The position numbers and the translations under genes were made by a program. Below, piece after piece: positions 4,364 through 5,778 of a stretch of DNA of 5,778 bases (its first letter is position 1; each line of letters opens with the position of its first letter). The DNA is taken from assembly GCA_904502045.1 (NCBI GenBank), contig CAJGEB010000067.1, positions 1 to 5,778 on the forward strand. Reading direction: 5' to 3'. This DNA comes from an uncultured Oscillospiraceae bacterium. GTDB lineage: Bacteria > Bacillota > Clostridia > Oscillospirales > Ruminococcaceae. The notes under the pieces are model-generated. The model was not told the origin of the DNA. It did not search any database and saw only the letters and a program-made list of their open reading frames with translations.

Positions 4364-5746
4364 ATGGGAAAGCTGCGCTTTTTGATAGCGGTTATGGTAG
4401 CGAAAGCGGCTCAAATTGCACTCAGGGTAATCGGGCGCGGAAGCAACACTCCGGGAATAATCGCGCTGAAGATATGTCCCGATGCACTTGCGAGATTTGT
4501 ACTTCCAAAAACGGTAATATGTGTAACGGGAACGAACGGTAAGACGAGCTGCTCGAATCTGATAACTACCGCACTGCGCGGCTGGGGCAAGAGGGTAATT
4601 AACAACTCTGAGGGGTCGAATATGGCTCCGGGACTTGTTTCCGCGCTTGTTAAGGAGTGCTCACTCGGCGGAAAAACTAAGGCTGATATTGCGGTTTTTG
4701 AGGTAGACGAGCGGTCGTCGCAGTACATTTACCCGCACTTTACTCCCGATTTTATAGTATGCACCAACCTGTTCCGTGACTCGATAATGCGAAACGGACA
4801 CAGCGAGTTTATTTTTGATAAGATAAACGACTATCTCCCCGAAAAGACTGCTCTCGTACTCAACGGCGACGACGTTATATCGGGTATGCTTGGCAAGGGG
4901 AAAAATAATAGGGTGTTTTTTTCTGTTGAAGGAACCGACCGCAGCTCCGACGTTTGCGTGAATACCGTTTGCGACGCGATTGCCTGTCCCGTTTGTCTGC
5001 ACAGACTGAATTTTGATTTTTACCACTATCATCATATAGGACACGCTCACTGCTCCGAGTGCGGATTTGCACTCCCCGATGCAAAATACAAAGCCGTTTC
5101 GGTGGATTTCGAGTCGGGTAGCTTCACTTTTTCCGACGGAATCGGGGAAATTACCCTTCCGATTCCCGCCGACAGCCTCTTTAACGTTTACAATTTCTCT
5201 GCCGCCGCAGCCGTCTGCCGCGAGGTCGGTGTCGCGCTTGAGGAGCTCCCCGCGCTTTTGACCGACGTTTCCTCAAAAACGGGCAGATTCGGCAGCTTTT
5301 CTGTGGGGAACCGCTCCGTTTTCTCGCTGCTGTTTAAGGACCAAAACCCCATTTCAGGTTCCCAGAGTCTTGCCTACGTCGGCAGAATATCGGGCGAAAA
5401 AGACGTTGTTTTAATGATAACGGATCCCAAAATTACCCGCGGCTGCGAGGATATTTCGTGGCTTTTTGACGTGGATTTCGACTCCCTCAGGTCGCCCGAC
5501 GTGAAAAACATCTTCATCGGCGGACTTCGCGGGTATGACGTTGCGCTGCGGCTCTCCCTCGTCGGTGTGGACGAGAACAAAATACACCTTTATCCCGATT
5601 ACGACGAGTTGATTTCCGCCGTTTGCGAAAAAGCTCTGCAGAGCGGCTCCCTTGCAATATTCTTCAGCCTCTACTCAATGCCGATAGCAAATCGGCTCAA
5701 GGCGGCTCTTAGCGACTCTGCGAAAGAAGGTGCATTGAATGAGTAA
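4364..5746 (+). CDS. murT: Lipid II isoglutaminyl synthase, MurT subunit
   Basis: MurT works with the glutaminase GatD to amidate the alpha-carboxyl of D-Glu in lipid II at the inner face of the membrane, giving D-isoglutamine in peptidoglycan. The 460-aa protein shows the Mur ligase plan: P-loop TGTNGKTS (55-62), EVDE (113-116), the NVYN element (274-277) and the C-terminal MurT domain with EDISWLFDVDFDS (362-374). Asp363 is in the position of the aspartate thought to complete the GatD active site. A four-cysteine zinc ribbon inserted in the middle domain (C208, C211, C230, C233) is a MurT hallmark and separates it from MurC-F. A hydrophobic N-terminus (5-22) may contact the membrane. The ATG follows GGAAAGGT (4348-4355) by 8 nt. 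Oddities: the usual GRxE motif reads GRFG (307-310), and the stretch after SLLFKD (321-326) looks atypical. The gatD start overlaps its end. Confidence 0.93.
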   Translation: MGKLRFLIAVMVAKAAQIALRVIGRGSNTPGIIALKICPDALARFVLPKTVICVTGTNGKTSCSNLITTALRGWGKRVINNSEGSNMAPGLVSALVKECSLGGKTKADIAVFEVDERSSQYIYPHFTPDFIVCTNLFRDSIMRNGHSEFIFDKINDYLPEKTALVLNGDDVISGMLGKGKNNRVFFSVEGTDRSSDVCVNTVCDAIACPVCLHRLNFDFYHYHHIGHAHCSECGFALPDAKYKAVSVDFESGSFTFSDGIGEITLPIPADSLFNVYNFSAAAAVCREVGVALEELPALLTDVSSKTGRFGSFSVGNRSVFSLLFKDQNPISGSQSLAYVGRISGEKDVVLMITDPKITRGCEDISWLFDVDFDSLRSPDVKNIFIGGLRGYDVALRLSLVGVDENKIHLYPDYDELISAVCEKALQSGSLAIFFSLYSMPIANRLKAALSDSAKEGALNE

Positions 5747-5778
5747 AATAGTCATCGAAAACCTCTACCCCGAATTCA
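5739..5778 (+). CDS. gatD: Lipid II isoglutaminyl synthase, GatD glutaminase subunit (partial, 5' end)
   Basis: The first 13 codons (MSKIVIENLYPEF) match the start of GatD-type class I glutamine amidotransferases, which open with a beta strand and a LYP motif; the window ends before the catalytic cysteine. GatD releases ammonia from glutamine for MurT. The ATG overlaps the murT end by 8 bp, typical of translational coupling of the two subunits, and AAGAAGG (5724-5730) is its ribosome site. The call relies mainly on the murT context and these few residues. Confidence 0.8.
   Translation, partial: MSKIVIENLYPEF

Noticed and set aside
4160..4414. A minus-strand frame of 84 codons through the cloverleaf element.
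   Set aside because: Its sequence is dictated by the inverted repeats and it overlaps the murT promoter and start. No domain is visible. Such frames in repeats are often misannotated as hypothetical proteins.
1..5778. CRISPR arrays, rRNA or tRNA genes, and insertion sequence transposases.
   Set aside because: No regularly spaced direct repeats, no RNA gene signatures and no transposase-like protein were seen on either strand.

Overview
The window reads as chromosomal DNA of a low-to-mid GC Firmicute, most likely a gut-type member of the Clostridia (Ruminococcaceae/Oscillospiraceae-like). The evidence is the strong AGGAGG-type ribosome sites, the sigma-A promoters, a murT-gatD pair (amidation of lipid II in Gram-positives), and an IscU-like/GGGtGRT gene pair that is typical of anaerobic Clostridia. 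The species cannot be fixed from the sequence alone.

Layout. (1) Positions 1-1870 hold a complete transcription unit: a consensus-like promoter, an IscU/NifU-like scaffold gene, a GGGtGRT-family gene of unknown function, and a strong hairpin terminator. The biased codon use of both genes suggests abundant proteins. (2) Positions 1894-3186 hold a monocistronic ClC-type anion transporter with its own extended -10 promoter and a terminator that looks bidirectional. (3) Positions 3239-4163 form a compact AT-richer islet: two small XRE-type helix-turn-helix regulators on the minus strand, diverging from a small SLOG-superfamily (YspA/DUF2493-type) gene on the plus strand. The 92-bp divergent region carries two copies of the palindrome TACTAT-N6-ATAGTA, one of which lies between the -35 and -10 boxes of the SLOG gene. 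(4) Positions 4164-4318 hold a striking non-coding element: a perfect 24-bp stem enclosing three tightly packed hairpins (a cloverleaf or four-way junction), with a short outer inverted repeat. (5) From 4303 a promoter at the edge of that element leads into murT, followed by the first 13 codons of gatD, which overlaps murT by 8 bp and runs off the window.

How the parts relate. The scaffold/GGGtGRT pair and the murT/gatD pair are ordinary housekeeping-type operons. The ClC gene and the XRE-XRE-SLOG islet look like accessory cargo between them. The two least explained items are the XRE/SLOG module with its paired operators, which resembles a self-regulated mobile or defence-type switch, and the cloverleaf DNA element directly downstream of it. 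The IscU-like protein also departs from the classical three-cysteine scaffold pattern, so the biochemical role of the pair is open.
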